In this document: positions 33,588 to 43,508 of the stretch, one piece after another
Position numbering within the stretch: the first letter of the stretch is position 1
How the letters are laid out: each line of letters starts with the position of its first letter
Source of the DNA: Agromyces protaetiae
GTDB taxonomy: Bacteria > Actinomycetota > Actinomycetes > Actinomycetales > Microbacteriaceae
Reading direction: 5' to 3'
NCBI RefSeq assembly: GCF_030866785.1
Contig: NZ_CP133018.1
Location: forward strand, 744,001 to 808,000
Length of the DNA: 64,000 bases
Notes under the pieces: generated by a model
Database searches by the model: none
Seen by the model: the letters and a program-made list of their open reading frames with translations, nothing else
What the model was told of the DNA's origin: nothing
Position numbers and translations under genes: made by a program

Positions 33588-34955
33588 ATGAAGTACGCAG
33601 AGTCCATCACCGACCTCGTCGGCGACACCCCCCTCGTGAAGCTCCGTCACGTCACCGAAGGCGTGACGGATGCCACGGTGCTGGTGAAGCTCGAATACCT
33701 GAACCCGGGCGGTTCGTCGAAAGACCGGATCGCGGCGCGGATCATCGACGCGGCCGAGGCCGAAGGGCTGCTGAAGCCGGGGGGCACGATCGTCGAGCCC
33801 ACGTCGGGCAACACCGGCGTCGGCCTCGCGCTCGTCGCGCAGCAGCGCGGCTACCGCTGCGTGTTCGTGTGCCCCGACAAGGTCGGCGAAGACAAGCGCA
33901 ACGTGCTCACCGCCTACGGCGCCGAGGTCGTCGTGACGCCGACGGCGGTCGCGCCCGACAGCCCCGAGTCGTACTACAGCGTCTCCGACCGGCTTGCGCG
34001 CGAGATCCCCGGTGCGTTCAAGCCGAACCAGTACGCGAACCCCAACGGCCCGCGTTCGCACTACGAGACCACCGGCCCCGAGATCTGGCGCGATACCGAC
34101 GGTGAGATCACGCATTTCGTCGCCGGCGTCGGCACGGGCGGCACGATCAGCGGCACCGGCCGCTATCTGCGTGAGGTCTCCGACGACCGGGTGCGCATCA
34201 TCGGCGCCGACCCCGAGGGGTCGGTGTACTCGGGTGGCACCGGCCGCCCCTATTTCGTCGAGGGGGTCGGCGAGGACTTCTGGCCGGCCGCATACGACCC
34301 GGCCGTGCCGCACGAGATCATCGAGGTCACCGACGCGGAGTCGTTCGCGATGACGCGCCGCCTCGCGCGCGAAGAGGGCATCCTCGTGGGCGGTTCGAGC
34401 GGCATGGCCGTGGTCGCCGCGCTCAAGGCGGCGGCGAACGCGTCGGCCGACGACGTCTTCGTCGTGCTGCTGCCCGACAGCGGTCGCGGATACCTCGGCA
34501 AGATCTTCAACGACAAGTGGATGCGGGCGTACGGCTTCGGCAATGCGCCCGAGGGGCACACCATCGCCGACGTCGTGTCGGCGAAGGCCGGCCGCACGGC
34601 ACCGCTCGTCTACGTGCACCCGCAGGACACGGTGCGCGAGGCCATCGATCTGATGACCGAGACGGGCGTCTCGCAGCTCGTGGTGCTCTCGGCCGACCCG
34701 CCCGTCGTGCTCGGGGAGGTGCTCGGTTCGCTCGGCGAGGAGGGCCTGCTCGGCAAGGTCTTCTCGGGCGACGTGAAGCTCACGGACCAGGTCGCGACCG
34801 TGATCGACGACCCGCTGCCGCTCATCGGCGTGAACGAGCCCGTCGCCACCGCGCGCGCCGCGTTCACCGAGGCGCCCGCGCTGCTCGTCACGGACGGCGG
34901 CAAGGCGGTCGGCGTGATCTCGCGCACCGACCTGCTCACGTATCTCTCCCACTGA
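33588..34955 (+). CDS. cbs: Cystathionine beta-synthase
   Basis: 455 residues. It is a fold-type II PLP enzyme with the cofactor Lys45 in GGSSKDR, TSGNTGVGLA for the substrate carboxylate, and GVGTGGTISGTGRYL for the PLP phosphate. A C-terminal pair of CBS domains (about 335-455; TVREAIDLMTETGVSQLVVL, VGVISRTDLLTYL) is the usual regulatory part. It lacks the N-terminal haem domain, like other bacterial forms. It condenses serine and homocysteine to cystathionine. The metB gene follows after 54 bp, so the pair forms a transsulfuration operon. Confidence 0.93.
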   Translation: MKYAESITDLVGDTPLVKLRHVTEGVTDATVLVKLEYLNPGGSSKDRIAARIIDAAEAEGLLKPGGTIVEPTSGNTGVGLALVAQQRGYRCVFVCPDKVGEDKRNVLTAYGAEVVVTPTAVAPDSPESYYSVSDRLAREIPGAFKPNQYANPNGPRSHYETTGPEIWRDTDGEITHFVAGVGTGGTISGTGRYLREVSDDRVRIIGADPEGSVYSGGTGRPYFVEGVGEDFWPAAYDPAVPHEIIEVTDAESFAMTRRLAREEGILVGGSSGMAVVAALKAAANASADDVFVVLLPDSGRGYLGKIFNDKWMRAYGFGNAPEGHTIADVVSAKAGRTAPLVYVHPQDTVREAIDLMTETGVSQLVVLSADPPVVLGEVLGSLGEEGLLGKVFSGDVKLTDQVATVIDDPLPLIGVNEPVATARAAFTEAPALLVTDGGKAVGVISRTDLLTYLSH

Positions 34956-35009
34956 ACCGGTCGGCGCGGCGCGGCCGCCGCTTCGACCTTCGACGTGAAA
35001 GGCATCACC

Positions 35010-36170
35010 ATGCACGACGACGCACGCTTCGACACCCGCGCGATCCACGCCGGACAGGAGTTCGACCCCACGACCGGTGCGGTCATCCCGCCGGTCTACC
35101 TCACGTCGACGTATGTCCAGGACGGCATCGGCGGTCTGCGCGGCGGGTATGAATATTCCCGCGGCGGCAACCCGACGCGCACAGCGCTCGAGACGCAGCT
35201 CGCCGCACTCGAGGGCGGCATCCGCGGACTCTCGTTCGCCTCGGGCCTCGCGGCCGAGGATGCGCTGCTGCGCACCGCGCTCCGCCCGGGTGACCACGTC
35301 GTGATCGGCAACGACGTCTACGGCGGCACGCACCGGCTCATCCGCCGGATCTTCGGCGACTGGGGCGTCACCCACTCGACCGTCGACACCAGCGACCTCG
35401 ACGCCGTCCGTGGCGCCGTCGAGCTCGGCACGACGAAGGTGCTGTGGGTCGAGACGCCCTCGAACCCGCTCATGAAGATCTCCGACGTCGCCGCGCTCGC
35501 CGAGCTCGGCCAGGAGGCCGGCCTGCTGACCGTCGTCGACAACACGTTCGCGAGCCCGGCGCTGCAGCAGCCGATCTCGCTCGGCGCCGACGTCGTCGTG
35601 CATTCGACGACCAAGTACCTGGGCGGCCACTCCGACCTCATCGGCGGCGCGCTCGTGTTCGCCGCCGGCCAGGAGGAGCTCGCCGAGCAGGTCGGCTTCA
35701 CGCAGTTCGCGGCCGGCGCCGTGTCGAGCCCCTTCGACGCGTTCCTCACGTCACGCGCCATCAAGACCCTGAGCGTCCGGATGCAGCGCCACAGCGAGAA
35801 CGCCCTCGCGATCGCGGAGCGCCTCGCAGCCCACCCGGGCGTCGCCCGCGTCTTCTACCCCGGGCTCGCCTCGCATCCCGGGCACGAGCTCGCCGCCCGC
35901 CAGATGTCGGGCTTCGGCGGCATGCTCTCGATCGAGCTCGCCGGCGGCGGCGAGGCCGCCCACCGGTTCGCGGAGTCGACCGAGCTGTTCCAACTCGCCG
36001 AGTCGCTCGGTGGCGTCGAGTCGCTCGTGAACCACCCCTGGTCGATGACGCATGCGTCGGTGCGCGGCACCGACGCCGAGGTGCCCGAGTCGATCGTCCG
36101 GCTCTCGGTCGGTATCGAGGACGTCGACGACCTGCTGGCCGACATCGACGCGGCGCTCGCGCGCCTCTAG
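35010..36170 (+). CDS. metB: Cystathionine gamma-synthase / gamma-lyase
   Basis: 386 residues, Cys/Met-metabolism PLP family. The PLP Lys lies in VHSTTKYLGGHSD, with YEYSRGGNPTR and SLGGVESLVNHPWSMTHASV around the active site. These enzymes either make cystathionine from an activated homoserine and cysteine or cleave it. Next to cbs, the lyase direction (reverse transsulfuration) is as likely as the synthase direction, and the sequence does not decide. The stop codon shares CTAG with the stop of the convergent gene. Confidence 0.9.
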   Translation: MHDDARFDTRAIHAGQEFDPTTGAVIPPVYLTSTYVQDGIGGLRGGYEYSRGGNPTRTALETQLAALEGGIRGLSFASGLAAEDALLRTALRPGDHVVIGNDVYGGTHRLIRRIFGDWGVTHSTVDTSDLDAVRGAVELGTTKVLWVETPSNPLMKISDVAALAELGQEAGLLTVVDNTFASPALQQPISLGADVVVHSTTKYLGGHSDLIGGALVFAAGQEELAEQVGFTQFAAGAVSSPFDAFLTSRAIKTLSVRMQRHSENALAIAERLAAHPGVARVFYPGLASHPGHELAARQMSGFGGMLSIELAGGGEAAHRFAESTELFQLAESLGGVESLVNHPWSMTHASVRGTDAEVPESIVRLSVGIEDVDDLLADIDAALARL

Positions 36171-36895
36171 GCCGGGCAGCCCGCAAGTCGTCGCGCGACC
36201 CGCGCCGACGCCTCGGATCCGAGCCGTGGGCGGTGCCGCTGCTCGGCGAGGAAGTAGGCGAGCACCGGCACGTCCCGTGCGTCCCCTCGGATGCGGATCC
36301 GCACGGTGCTGCCGGCACCGACGGTGATGCCGAGCCGTTCGGCCGCGGAGCGGCGGACGACGAGGGCCGGACGCCCGTCCTCCGGGTCGGGGCTTGGTTC
36401 GACCGCCTCGACGTCGGCCCACTCGAACGCCGTCGGCGCCTCCCGCATGCGCGGCTTCCGCGCGCCGGGGCCGTGCAGGACGTCGCGGATCGTGTGCACC
36501 GTGAGGAACTCGGGTGCGAGCGTCAGGATGGCCGCGGGCGCTCGGTGCTTCCGCGTCTCGCGCACGACGTACGGGACGCCGCCCACCGCGATCGCGAGGA
36601 AGACGAGGCCGATCAGCCCGTACATCCACGCCGGCCCCGAGAGGGTGACGGCGCGCGCGGGCCCGCCGTCGAGCGTCGTGCCCCACCCGGTCGAGAGCCC
36701 CGCGACGACGGCGGGCACGAGCCAGCTCGCGGCGACCGCGAGCAGCGCGATGAGCGTGAACAGCAGGACGAGGAGCTGCGGCAGCCATGACGAGTGCCCG
36801 ACGCGCTCGAGCGCGGGCGGCTGGGTCGACGTCTGCCATCGGTAGGCGGCGGCGTCGCGCGCCGCTGCGCGGTGACGGGCACGGGTTCGCGGCAC
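36167..36895 (-). CDS. Two-helix membrane protein of unknown function
   Basis: The best start is GTG at 36895 behind ATGGAG, giving about 242 residues. The basic, Ala-rich N-terminus is followed by two membrane helices (about 45-70 and 97-120; LPQLLVLLFTLIALLAVAAS and WMYGLIGLVFLAIAVGG) and a cytoplasmic domain of about 110 residues (LTLAPEFLTVHTIRDV, TAFEWADVEAVEPSPDPEDG, GSTVRIRIRGD) that resembles a small PH-like beta domain. I do not recognise a named family. It is convergent with metB, sharing the four bases CTAG for both stop codons. Confidence 0.6.
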   Translation of the reverse strand: MPRTRARHRAAARDAAAYRWQTSTQPPALERVGHSSWLPQLLVLLFTLIALLAVAASWLVPAVVAGLSTGWGTTLDGGPARAVTLSGPAWMYGLIGLVFLAIAVGGVPYVVRETRKHRAPAAILTLAPEFLTVHTIRDVLHGPGARKPRMREAPTAFEWADVEAVEPSPDPEDGRPALVVRRSAAERLGITVGAGSTVRIRIRGDARDVPVLAYFLAEQRHRPRLGSEASARVARRLAGCPA

Positions 36896-37012
36896 GGCTC
36901 CATCGTATGGCGGGCGAATGGTCGCGCTCGTGACGGCAGGCTGGCCGGATGTTATCGGACATCGACATTCCGAGGCCGGTGGTCGAGTGCGCGGATGCTC
37001 CAGACTGAGCGG

Positions 37013-38326
37013 GTGAGTTCGCGAACGGATGCCCCGGTCTCGACGCCGAACGTCGACGCGCCCGCGCACGGGACGGCGCACGGCACGCTCGGGCTCGGTC
37101 AGGGGACGGCGCTGTACGTCGCGAGCGTGCTCGGAACGGGCATCCTCGTGCTGCCCGGGCTCGCGGCGGCGGCGGCCGGGCCGGCCTCGATCGTCGCCGT
37201 CGCGGCCGTACTCGTCCTCTCGGTGCCACTCGCGGGCACCTTCGCGGCGCTCGCCGCACGGTTCCCGGACGCGGGCGGTGTCGCCAGCTACGTCAGGCGC
37301 GCCCTCGGCCCGACCGCCGCGCGCATGACCGGCTACTGGTTCTACTTCGGGGTCTGCGTCGGGGCGCCGGTCGTGGCCGTCCTCGGCGGTGAGTATGTGG
37401 TGGCGGTGCTCGGCGTCGACCGCGCGGCCGTGCCGATCATCGGGTTCGCGCTCTTCGTGCCGCCGTTCATCGCGAACTGGTTCGGCGTGCGCATCGCCGG
37501 GTGGGTGCAGTTCGTGCTCACCGGTCTGCTGCTCGCCGTCGTGATCGGCGTCGTCGCTGCGACGTTCCCCGCCGCGGATGCCGCGAACTTCGAACCGTTC
37601 CTGCCGCACGGCTGGGCGGGCGTGGGGCTGGCGATCAGCCTGTTCGTCTGGGCGTTCGCGGGGTGGGAGGTCGGCACCCACATCGCCGGCGAGTTCCGCG
37701 ACCCGCGTCGCACCATCCCGATCGCCACAGCCATCGCGATCGTCATCGTCGGGCTCGGCTACCTGTCGTTGCAGTTCGTGACCGTGGCGGTGCTCGGCGA
37801 ACAGGCCGGTGACGGGCAGGTGCCGTTGCTGGCGCTCGTCGAGTCCACCGCGCCGGGCGTCGGATCGGTGCTCGTCGCGATCGTCGCCGGAATCGTCAGC
37901 CTGGGTGTGGTGAACGCCTACCTTCCGGCCTTCGGCAAGCTCGGCGCGGCCCTCGGGCGCGACGGCGACCTGCCCCGGTTCCTCGCAAAAGGCGCCGCCG
38001 ACGGTGAGATCCCGCGCCGCTCGCTTGCCCTGACCGGTGCGCTCATCGTCGTCTATTTCGGACTCATGCTGCTGAACGGGCTCGACCTGACCGCGTTCAT
38101 CCTGATCCACACCAGCAACATGGTCGCGATCTACGCCGCCGGGATGCTCGCCGCGACGCTGCTGCTGCGCCGTTGGAGCGTCGGCTGGTGGCTCGCGGTC
38201 GTCGCAACCGTGATGACCGCGGGGCTCCTCGTGCTCGCCTGGCAGAACCTGCTGGTGCCGCTCGTGCTCGCCGTGGCATCCGTCGCCGTGACCGTCGTGC
38301 GCCGCGTGCGCGGCCGCACGCCCTGA
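37013..38326 (+). CDS. APC-superfamily amino acid permease (YjeH-like)
   Basis: About 437 residues with 12 hydrophobic segments. The opening GLGQGTALYVASVLGTGILV has the broken helix 1 typical of the APC fold, followed by PDAGGVASYVRRALGPTAAR and FVWAFAGWEVGTHIAGEFRDP. These match the YjeH type of E. coli, which exports methionine and branched-chain amino acids. A GTG start at 37013 is chosen; an ATG at 36995 in the same frame is an alternative. Export of amino acids would fit the nearby cbs-metB genes, but this is inference. Confidence 0.82.
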   Translation: MSSRTDAPVSTPNVDAPAHGTAHGTLGLGQGTALYVASVLGTGILVLPGLAAAAAGPASIVAVAAVLVLSVPLAGTFAALAARFPDAGGVASYVRRALGPTAARMTGYWFYFGVCVGAPVVAVLGGEYVVAVLGVDRAAVPIIGFALFVPPFIANWFGVRIAGWVQFVLTGLLLAVVIGVVAATFPAADAANFEPFLPHGWAGVGLAISLFVWAFAGWEVGTHIAGEFRDPRRTIPIATAIAIVIVGLGYLSLQFVTVAVLGEQAGDGQVPLLALVESTAPGVGSVLVAIVAGIVSLGVVNAYLPAFGKLGAALGRDGDLPRFLAKGAADGEIPRRSLALTGALIVVYFGLMLLNGLDLTAFILIHTSNMVAIYAAGMLAATLLLRRWSVGWWLAVVATVMTAGLLVLAWQNLLVPLVLAVASVAVTVVRRVRGRTP

Positions 38327-38383
38327 GCCATCGCGCGATGCGCGAATGTGGCATCCGATCGCGCTGTGCGTGAGGATGGAGCA

Positions 38384-39214
38384 ATGACCGTTCCCGAGTA
38401 CGCGCTGCGCGACGGCAACCGGATCCCCGCCCTCGGCCTCGGCACGTACGGGCTCGACGACGAAGTGGGCGTCGAGGCCGTCCTCTCAGCCATCGACGAC
38501 GGCTACCGCCTCATCGACACCGCCTACAACTACGGCAATGAGGCCGCGGTGGGGGAGGCGCTCCGACGCACCAGCGTCGACCGCTCGGACCTTGTCATCA
38601 CGACGAAGCTGCCCGGCCGGCACCACGGCACCGACGAGACGCTCGCGAGCTTCGAGGAGTCGAGGCGGCGACTCGGCCTCGAGTGGGTCGACCTGTACCT
38701 GATCCACTGGCCGAACCCGAGTGTCGACCGCTACGTCGAGACGTGGCGCACCATGATCACGCTGCGCGAGAAGGGCCTCGTGCGGTCGATCGGCGTGTCG
38801 AACTTCACCGAGGGCATGCTCAGACGCCTCCTCGACGAGACGGGGCTCATGCCCGTGGTGAACCAGGTGGAGCTGCACCCGTACTTCCCGCAGGCGGCGC
38901 TGCGCGACTTCCACGACGAGTACGGCATCAGGACCGAGAGCTGGAGCCCGCTCGCGAAGCGCAGCGAGCTCCTGCGGGAACCCGTGATCACCGAGCTCGC
39001 CGCCCGGTACGGTGTGACGCCGGCGCAGCTCGTGCTGCGCTGGCACGTCGAACTCGAGTCGATCCCGATCCCGAAGTCGGCTGACGCCGAGCGGCGGCGC
39101 ACGAACCTCGACGTGTTCGGCTTCCAGCTCCTGCCGGAGGACGTCGAGGCCATCTCGTCGCTCGAGCGCGGACGTCTGAACGACGCCGACCCCGAGGTAC
39201 ACGAGGAGATGTGA
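38384..39214 (+). CDS. Aldo/keto reductase
   Basis: 276 residues, normal AKR size. The catalytic tetrad is visible: Asp45 and Tyr50 (DTAYNYGNE), Lys75 (TTKLPG) and His108 (LIHWPN). NADPH-binding sequence appears near the end (IPIPKSADAERRRTNLDVFG). It resembles 2,5-diketo-D-gluconate reductase-type enzymes. GGATGGAG lies before the ATG. Its stop overlaps the GTG of the MFS gene (GTGA), so both are co-translated. Confidence 0.93.
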   Translation: MTVPEYALRDGNRIPALGLGTYGLDDEVGVEAVLSAIDDGYRLIDTAYNYGNEAAVGEALRRTSVDRSDLVITTKLPGRHHGTDETLASFEESRRRLGLEWVDLYLIHWPNPSVDRYVETWRTMITLREKGLVRSIGVSNFTEGMLRRLLDETGLMPVVNQVELHPYFPQAALRDFHDEYGIRTESWSPLAKRSELLREPVITELAARYGVTPAQLVLRWHVELESIPIPKSADAERRRTNLDVFGFQLLPEDVEAISSLERGRLNDADPEVHEEM

Positions 39215-40611
39215 CCGAGGCGACCCCGCGCGAGTCCGGCGCGCCCGGCGGCCCAGCTGCCACCGAGCGCCCGGACGGGGTGTTCTCGGCTCGCTTCCGC
39301 TGGCTCAGCCTCGGGATGTTCGCGCTCGTCTTCCTCGCGGCGTTCGAGACCCTCGCGGTGACGACCGTGATGCCGCTGATCGCCGACGAGCTCGACGGCT
39401 GGTCCCTGTTCGCGGTCGCCTTCGCGATCCCGCTCGCCTCGGGCGTCGTCGGCATGGTGATCGCCGGCAACTGGTCCGATCGCGATGGGCCGATGGCGCC
39501 GCTCATCGCCTCGGCCATCATCTGGCTCATCGGCGTGCTGATCGCCGGAACGGCGACCGACATGGTCGTGTTCGTCATCGGACGGTTCGTCCACGGGTTC
39601 GCGGGCGCCGCCGTCATCGTCCCGCTCTATGTGATCGTCGCGCGGAAGTACCCGGAGTACCTCAGAGCCAAGGTGTTCGCGGGCTTCGCCGCGGCGTGGG
39701 TGATCCCGTCGATCGTCGGCCCCACCCTCGCCGGGCTGGTCGCCGAGGCGACGAGCTGGCACTGGGTGTTCCTCGGCGTCGCCGTGCTCGCGCTGCCGGT
39801 CAGCGTCATGGTGCTGGTGCCGCTCATCCGCGCGCGCCAGGAGCTCGCCGGCGACCGCGATGTGCCGTGGAGTGTACGACGCATCCTCTGGTCGCTCCTG
39901 GCTGCGGCAGCGGCGCTCGCGCTCGGCCTCGCGAAGGACCTCGGCGATCCGTGGCGCTGGGTGGCCGCGCCGATCGCGATCGTCGTGGTGCTCATCGCCG
40001 TCCGACCGCTCCTGCCCCCGGGAACCCTGTCCGGTCGCCGGGGTCTGCCCGCCACGGTGCTCATGCGCGCCATCGTCGCGGCGGCGTTCTTCGCGACGGA
40101 GGTCTATCTGCCCGCGTTCTTCCGCGACACGTACGAGATGCGGCCGAGCGTCGCCGGTGCCGTGCTCACGGGCGCCGGGGTGAGCTGGGCGGTCGCCAGC
40201 TGGCTGCAGGGGAAGCTCGACCGGGTGCCGAACACGCGCGTCGTCCGCATCGGCAGTGGCCTGCTGCTCGTCGCGCTCGTCCTCGTGCTCGCCGGCTCGG
40301 TGCTCACCTGGCACCCGGCGATCGGGTTCGTGGCCTGGACGCTCGCGGGCTTCGGCATGGGATTCATGTACCCCCGGTTCTCGGTCGCCGTCCTCGAGCT
40401 CTCGCCCAGACGGGAACAGGGGTTCAACAGCGCGGCCCTCACGATCGGGGAGTCGCTCGGGGCATCGGTGTCGATCGCGGTCACCGCGCTCGTCGCGAGC
40501 GCGTTCGCGTTCGACTGGTACTACCCCGAGTTCACCGTCACCGTCGTCGTGGCGCTCGTAGCGCTGCTGCTCGCCGGCCGGGTCCGGCCGCCGACCACCT
40601 CGGCAGGGTAG
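39211..40611 (+). CDS. MFS transporter, DHA-type exporter
   Basis: 466 residues, GTG start overlapping the aldo/keto reductase stop. About 14 hydrophobic segments (LSLGMFALVFLAAFETLAVT, GNWSDRDGPMAPLIASAI, RFVHGFAGAAVIVPLY, IVGPTLAGLVAEATSWHWVF). The motif C-like GPTLAGLVAEATSWHWVF indicates an antiporter. The substrate is unknown; coupling with the reductase suggests detoxification of a carbonyl compound. Confidence 0.88.
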   Translation: MTEATPRESGAPGGPAATERPDGVFSARFRWLSLGMFALVFLAAFETLAVTTVMPLIADELDGWSLFAVAFAIPLASGVVGMVIAGNWSDRDGPMAPLIASAIIWLIGVLIAGTATDMVVFVIGRFVHGFAGAAVIVPLYVIVARKYPEYLRAKVFAGFAAAWVIPSIVGPTLAGLVAEATSWHWVFLGVAVLALPVSVMVLVPLIRARQELAGDRDVPWSVRRILWSLLAAAAALALGLAKDLGDPWRWVAAPIAIVVVLIAVRPLLPPGTLSGRRGLPATVLMRAIVAAAFFATEVYLPAFFRDTYEMRPSVAGAVLTGAGVSWAVASWLQGKLDRVPNTRVVRIGSGLLLVALVLVLAGSVLTWHPAIGFVAWTLAGFGMGFMYPRFSVAVLELSPRREQGFNSAALTIGESLGASVSIAVTALVASAFAFDWYYPEFTVTVVVALVALLLAGRVRPPTTSAG

Positions 40612-40669
40612 GTCGGACGGCGTCGCCCCGCCCCGACGGGCCGCGGGGAGAGAACTTCGGGCAGGCTAC

Positions 40670-40701
40670 TACAATCGGACCGGAAATGTGAACGTGCACA
40701 T
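40670..40701 (+). promoter_or_regulatory. -10 element and LacI operator of the regulator gene at 40749
   Basis: TACAAT (40670-40675) is a good -10 element; no clear -35 is visible. ATGTGAACGTGCACAT (40686-40701) is a near-perfect palindrome just downstream, where a bound repressor would block initiation. The same motif recurs at 41871 before the transporter genes. Confidence 0.65.
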
Positions 40702-40748
40702 TCACGGGCGAACGGTCGCAGGTGATGCAAGAGTCTGATGGAGGGCGA

Positions 40749-41756
40749 ATGCCGAGCATCCGCGACGTCGCGCGCCTGGCCGAGGTGTCGCATCAGACGG
40801 TCTCGCGCGTGCTCAACCAGCATCCGAGCATCCGGCCCGAGACGAAGCAGCGGGTCCTCGAGGCGATGGAGACGCTGCAGTACCGGCCGAATCGGGCCGC
40901 ACGTGCCCTCGTCACGAGCCGTTCGCGGACGATCGGCGTGCTCATGGCGACCACCGGTGAGTACGGCCCCTCGTCCTCGGTCGCCGCGATCGAGGATGCC
41001 GCGCGCGAGGCCGGGTACTGGGTCAACACCGCCAACCTCAGTGGCACCACGCCCGAGGCGATCCTCGAGGGTGTCGAGCACCTCATGGAGCAGGCGATCG
41101 AGGGTCTCGTGGTGATCGCGCCTCAGGTCCGGGTCTTCAACGTGCTCAGGGACCTCTCGCTCGGCGTGCCGTTCGTGAGCCTGCAATCGGCGTCCGGGGC
41201 GCTGCGCACCGAGCTCGCCGCCGACCAGGTGCACGGCGCGCGCGCGGCGACGCAGCATCTCATCGAGCTCGGGCATCACGAGATCGTGCACCTCGCGGGC
41301 CCGCGCGACTGGATCGAGGCCGAGAGCCGCATGCAGGGCTACTTGGAGGCGATGTCCGACGCCGATCTGCCGACGAGGCCCCCGATCCTGGGGGATTGGA
41401 CGGCCGACTTCGGCTACTTCGCCGGCCGCGAGCTCGCGCGCCGTCGCGACTTCAGCGCGGTGTTCGCGGCGAACGACCTCATGGCGATCGGACTGATGCA
41501 CGGCTTCCGCGATGCCGGGCTCGATGTGCCGAGAGCGGTGAGCGTCGTCGGGTTCGACGACATCCCCGTCTCCCCGCACGTCTGGCCGCCGCTCACGACC
41601 GTGCATCAGGAGTTCGCCGAGGCCGGGCGTCGCACGATGGCACTGCTGCTCGCCGAGATGCGTGGCGTCCACGTCGAGCCCGAGTCCCCGCTGCGTCCGA
41701 AGCTGGTCGTGAGGGAGTCGACGACCTCGCCGCTGGCGCTCCGCGCCGTGCAGTGA
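40749..41756 (+). CDS. LacI-family regulator of the monosaccharide importer
   Basis: 335 residues; GGAGGG precedes the ATG at 40749. The helix-turn-helix (SIRDVARLAEVSHQTVSRVL), hinge (NRAARALVTSRSRT) and sugar-binding domain (GVLMATTGEYGPSSSVAAIE; SVVGFDDIPVSPHVWPPLTT) are intact. The palindrome ATGTGAACGTNCACAT lies both before this gene and before mmsA, so it probably represses itself and the importer until a monosaccharide binds. Confidence 0.92.
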   Translation: MPSIRDVARLAEVSHQTVSRVLNQHPSIRPETKQRVLEAMETLQYRPNRAARALVTSRSRTIGVLMATTGEYGPSSSVAAIEDAAREAGYWVNTANLSGTTPEAILEGVEHLMEQAIEGLVVIAPQVRVFNVLRDLSLGVPFVSLQSASGALRTELAADQVHGARAATQHLIELGHHEIVHLAGPRDWIEAESRMQGYLEAMSDADLPTRPPILGDWTADFGYFAGRELARRRDFSAVFAANDLMAIGLMHGFRDAGLDVPRAVSVVGFDDIPVSPHVWPPLTTVHQEFAEAGRRTMALLLAEMRGVHVEPESPLRPKLVVRESTTSPLALRAVQ

Positions 41757-41833
41757 CGGTGCCCTGACCGGGCCGGGCGGGGTCGCCCGAACGTCTCGGA
41801 ATGGCATCGCTTCGCAAGACGTTCCGGATCGAC

Positions 41834-41886
41834 TTGACACCCGGCGGGCCGAGATGCACGATGGTCTCCGATGTGAACGGTCACAT
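41834..41886 (+). promoter_or_regulatory. Promoter and LacI operator of mmsA-mmsB-chvE
   Basis: TTGACA (41834-41839) and CACGAT (41857-41862) are 17 bp apart. ATGTGAACGGTCACAT (41871-41886) covers the expected start site, matching the operator at 40686 except at the centre. Confidence 0.65.
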
Positions 41887-41936
41887 GCCGGCGCATCGAG
41901 GCATCAGATTCGATTCCATCGACAGCGAGGTCATAC

Positions 41937-43508
41937 GTGAGCCCGACGTTGCATTCGCCCGGGGTCGGCCAACCGCCGATTCTCGAGATGCGCTCCATCA
42001 CCAAGGAATTCCCGGGCGTCAAAGCCCTCTCCGACGTGTCGATCACGGTGAAGGCCGGTGAGGTCCACGCCATCTGCGGCGAGAACGGCGCCGGGAAGTC
42101 GACCCTGATGAAGGTGCTCTCGGGCGTCTACCCCGTCGGCACCTACACCGGCGAGATCTGGTTCCGCGGGGAGCCGGTGGAGTTCAAGGACATCCGCGCG
42201 AGCGAGCACGCCGGCATCGCGATCATCCACCAGGAACTCGCGCTGATCCCCGAGCTGTCGATCACCGAGAACATCTTCCTTGGCAACGAGGTGGCCCGCG
42301 GCGGCCGCATCGACTGGGTCAAGGCCAAGCGCGAGGCGGTCGACCTGATGGCGCGCGTCGGACTCGTCGACAACCCCGACACCCAGATCAAGCACCTCGG
42401 GGTCGGCAAACAGCAGCTCGTCGAGATCGCCAAAGCGCTCGCCAAGAACGTCAAACTGCTGATCCTCGACGAGCCCACCGCCGCGTTGAACGAGGACGAC
42501 TCCCAGCACCTGCTCGACCTCATCCTCGGGCTCAAGGGCAAGGGCATCGCGTCGATCATGATCAGCCACAAGCTCAACGAGATCGAGCAGATCGCCGACT
42601 CGATCACGATCATCCGCGACGGTCGCGCCATCGAGACGCTCGACGTGCGCGCCGGCGGCGTCGACGAGGATCGCATCATCCGCGGCATGGTCGGCCGCTC
42701 ACTCGAGAGCCGCTACCCCGACCGCACCCCGAAGATCGGCGAGGTGTTCTTCGAGGTCCGCGACTGGACCGTGCAGCACCCGCAGGCGCCCGAGCGACTC
42801 GTCGCGAAGCACTCGAGCTTCCACGTGCGCCGCGGCGAGATCGTCGGTCTCGCGGGCCTCATGGGTGCCGGCCGCACCGAGCTGGCGATGAGCCTCTTCG
42901 GCCGGTCCTACGGCAACTATCTGTCGGGCACCATCATCAAGGACGGCAAAGAGATCGTCCTGAAAGACGTCGAGGCCGCCATCGATCACGGGCTCGCCTA
43001 CGTGAGCGAGGACCGGAAGGTGCTCGGGCTGAACCTGCTGGACTCCATCAAGCGCTCGATCGTCTCGGCCAAACTCTCGAAGATCGCCAAGCGCGGCGTC
43101 GTCGACGACACCCGCGAGGCGGGTATCGCCGAGGACTACCGGAAGCAGCTGCGCATCAAGACGCCGAGCGTCGACGCCGGCGTCTCGAAGCTCTCGGGCG
43201 GCAACCAGCAGAAGGTCGTCCTCGCGAAATGGATGTTCACAGACCCCGACCTGCTGATCCTCGACGAGCCGACCCGCGGCATCGACGTGGGGGCGAAGTA
43301 CGAGATCTACACGATCATCCAGAAGCTCGCCGCGCAGGGCAAGGGCGTCATCCTCATCTCGAGTGAGCTGCCCGAGCTGCTCGGCATCGCCGACCGCATC
43401 TACACCGTCTTCGAAGGCCAGATCACCGATGACATCCCCGCATCCGACGCGACCCCGGAGAACCTCATGCGCAGCATGACCTCCGCCAAGAAGAAGGCAA
43501 TCGCATGA
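41937..43508 (+). CDS. mmsA: Multiple-monosaccharide ABC transporter, double ATPase
   Basis: 523 residues with two ATPase halves, as in the CUT2 family (AraG/XylG/GguA). Half 1 has Walker [11 protein letters not shown], a signature region [14 protein letters not shown] and Walker [12 protein letters not shown]. Half 2 has the usual degenerate Walker A ([10 protein letters not shown]), signature [16 protein letters not shown] and [20 protein letters not shown]. The GTG at 41937 is the likely start. It energises sugar uptake through mmsB. mmsB overlaps by ATGA at 43505. Confidence 0.94.
   Translation: MSPTLHSPGVGQPPILEMRSITKEFPGVKALSDVSITVKAGEVHAICGENGAGKSTLMKVLSGVYPVGTYTGEIWFRGEPVEFKDIRASEHAGIAIIHQELALIPELSITENIFLGNEVARGGRIDWVKAKREAVDLMARVGLVDNPDTQIKHLGVGKQQLVEIAKALAKNVKLLILDEPTAALNEDDSQHLLDLILGLKGKGIASIMISHKLNEIEQIADSITIIRDGRAIETLDVRAGGVDEDRIIRGMVGRSLESRYPDRTPKIGEVFFEVRDWTVQHPQAPERLVAKHSSFHVRRGEIVGLAGLMGAGRTELAMSLFGRSYGNYLSGTIIKDGKEIVLKDVEAAIDHGLAYVSEDRKVLGLNLLDSIKRSIVSAKLSKIAKRGVVDDTREAGIAEDYRKQLRIKTPSVDAGVSKLSGGNQQKVVLAKWMFTDPDLLILDEPTRGIDVGAKYEIYTIIQKLAAQGKGVILISSELPELLGIADRIYTVFEGQITDDIPASDATPENLMRSMTSAKKKAIA

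Noticed and set aside
31785..35630. Very long minus-strand open frame over the sugar porter and cbs genes
   Set aside because: It is antisense to well-recognised genes and has low-complexity Arg/Asp/Glu composition typical of a shadow frame in high-GC DNA.
36170..38110. Long minus-strand extension of the membrane protein gene
   Set aside because: The upstream part is antisense to the amino-acid permease, and only the stretch from the GTG at 36895 has protein-like composition.
40670..40675. Complete sigma-70 promoter before the LacI gene at 40749
   Set aside because: A -10 element is clear, but I could not find a -35 at the right distance, so only the -10 is recorded.
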